Shown piece by piece: positions 42,725-43,657 of a stretch of DNA of 43,657 nt (positions within the stretch are counted from its first letter, which is position 1; each line of letters opens with the position of its first letter). The position numbers were made by a program, and so were the translations under genes. The stretch comes from Desulfobacterales bacterium (GTDB taxonomy: Bacteria; Desulfobacterota; Desulfobacteria; Desulfobacterales; UBA5852), in assembly GCA_030066455.1 (NCBI GenBank), contig JASJBQ010000035.1, forward strand, positions 1-43,657. Direction: 5' to 3'. Below the pieces are notes generated by a model. That model ran no database searches and was not told where the DNA came from. It saw only the letters and a list, made by a program, of their open reading frames with translations.

Positions 42725-43657
42725 ATGCGCTACGTGAATGTGAACATTGCCGCCATCGGCTACGAGCTGGCCCCCAACGTGGTCACGGCCGAAGACATCG
42801 AAACCCGATTGGCGCCCCTGTACGCCAAGCTGCACCTCAAAGCCGGACAGCTGGAGCAGTTGACCGGCATTCAGGAAAGCCGCTACTGGGACCCTGATTT
42901 CAAGCTTTCCCGAGGCGCCATCCGCGCCGGCCGCAAGGCGCTCGACAAGGCCGGATTCGATCCCGCCCACATCGGCATGCTGGTCTACGGCGCCGTCTGC
43001 CGCGAGAACCTGGAGCCGGCCACGGCCTGCGCTGTAGCGGACGGCCTGGGGATCGGACAAAATGCCGTAATTTATGATATTTCGAATGCTTGTCTTGGAA
43101 TGCTTAATGCAATGGTTCAGGTATCCAACGCCATTGCACTGGGACAGATCCGGGCCGGGCTGGTGGTCTCGTGCGAGTCCTGCCGCCAGATCGTGGACAG
43201 CACCATCGAACGCATGCTGGCCGCCGGCAGCATGGACGTCTTCAAGCACTGCGTGGCGACCATGACCGGCGGTTCGGGCGCCGCCGCCGTCCTGCTCACG
43301 GACGGTTCGTTCGGCACTTCCGGGCATCGTCTGCTGGGCGGCGTGGTCCGCAACGCGGTTCAGCATCACGGCCTCTGCACCTGGGGACCGGACACGGGCA
43401 TCCCGGCCAGCGCCCCCCACGTCATGAACACGGATTCGGTCGGCGTCCTCCAGAACGGGGTCAAACTCGGCCGTGAGACTTTCTTAGAACTGCAGCGCGA
43501 ATTGGGCTGGCAGGACGGTCAACCCGACAAGGTGGTCTGCCACCAGGTGGGCGCCGCCCACCAGAGTGCGATCCTCGAGGCCGTCGGCATTCCGGCCGAA
43601 AAGGATTTCAGCACCTTCCGCTATCTGGGCAACATCGGCACGGTTTCGATCGTCATG
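42725..43657 (+). CDS. oleA: OleA-type thiolase (head-to-head acyl condensation), cut by window edge
   Basis: The first 311 residues of a thiolase-fold enzyme are visible, running off the right edge. Catalytic C123 lies in DISNACLGML, the His in VVCHQVGAAHQS and the Asn in RYLGNIGTVSIV. E97 in ENLEPATAC is exactly 26 residues before the cysteine, as the conserved Glu117 is before Cys143 in Xanthomonas OleA. The N-terminal pattern (NVNIAAIGYELAPNVVT ... TGIQESRYWD) also matches OleA better than FabH. OleA joins two fatty acyl thioesters into a beta-keto acid, the first step to long-chain ketones and olefins. The gene begins 11 bases after pfaC stops, so the two are almost certainly one transcript. 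FabH-like activity is the main alternative. Confidence 0.85.
   Translation, partial: MRYVNVNIAAIGYELAPNVVTAEDIETRLAPLYAKLHLKAGQLEQLTGIQESRYWDPDFKLSRGAIRAGRKALDKAGFDPAHIGMLVYGAVCRENLEPATACAVADGLGIGQNAVIYDISNACLGMLNAMVQVSNAIALGQIRAGLVVSCESCRQIVDSTIERMLAAGSMDVFKHCVATMTGGSGAAAVLLTDGSFGTSGHRLLGGVVRNAVQHHGLCTWGPDTGIPASAPHVMNTDSVGVLQNGVKLGRETFLELQRELGWQDGQPDKVVCHQVGAAHQSAILEAVGIPAEKDFSTFRYLGNIGTVSIVM

Overview
The window is a GC-rich chromosomal segment, best matched by the Desulfobacterota (deltaproteobacterial, Desulfosarcina/Desulfococcus-like). I infer this from the mix of families: a UPF0280 protein, an RpoH-type sigma factor, a PEP-binding protein with degenerate receiver domains, and a Pfa (secondary lipid) synthase laid out like that of myxobacteria. 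No phage, plasmid backbone, rRNA or CRISPR array is seen. One tRNA gene, tRNA-Arg(UCU), is present.

Left part (1-9338) is read almost entirely on the minus strand. It holds a rpoH-like sigma factor with a long basic N-terminal tail, a TPR lipoprotein, a LolB-like lipoprotein, a RimK-like ATP-grasp protein, a dGTPase, a UPF0280 protein, a small LapA-like membrane protein and the N-terminal two thirds of mutS, which leaves the window at base 1. The ATP-grasp, dgt and UPF0280 genes overlap and look translationally coupled.

Middle part (9600-22870) has tRNA-Arg, a PAS/histidine kinase/receiver hybrid, a chromosomal ParM-like actin next to a divergent SPFH-triple zinc ribbon protein and its zinc-ribbon companion, threonine ammonia-lyase, a 989-residue PEP/pyruvate-binding protein, an M24 peptidase and XerD.

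Right part (22884-43657) is the most interesting. It is a multienzyme lipid synthase: a PfaD-type enoyl reductase; a divergently read MerR-like regulator with an almost consensus, apparently leaderless promoter; a 2247-residue PfaA-type synthase (KS-MAT-ACPx3-KR-DH); a 2353-residue PfaC-type synthase (KS-CLF-AT-four hot-dog folds); and, 11 bases further on, an OleA-type head-to-head condensing enzyme that runs off the right edge. The ER, PfaA, PfaC gene order and the acyltransferase inside the PfaC protein recall the myxobacterial pfa1-2-3 system. The acylglycerophosphate acyltransferase that closes the myxobacterial Pfa3 is missing, and an OleA homologue stands there instead. I infer that the synthase makes a (poly)unsaturated acyl chain that OleA condenses into a long-chain beta-keto acid, ketone or olefin. 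The gene set is interrupted between pfaA and pfaC by a DUF2914 protein, a fused CdaA-CdaR diadenylate cyclase, a cold-shock protein and a cysteine-rich protein. A 144-bp near-palindrome resembling a MITE lies just before pfaC.
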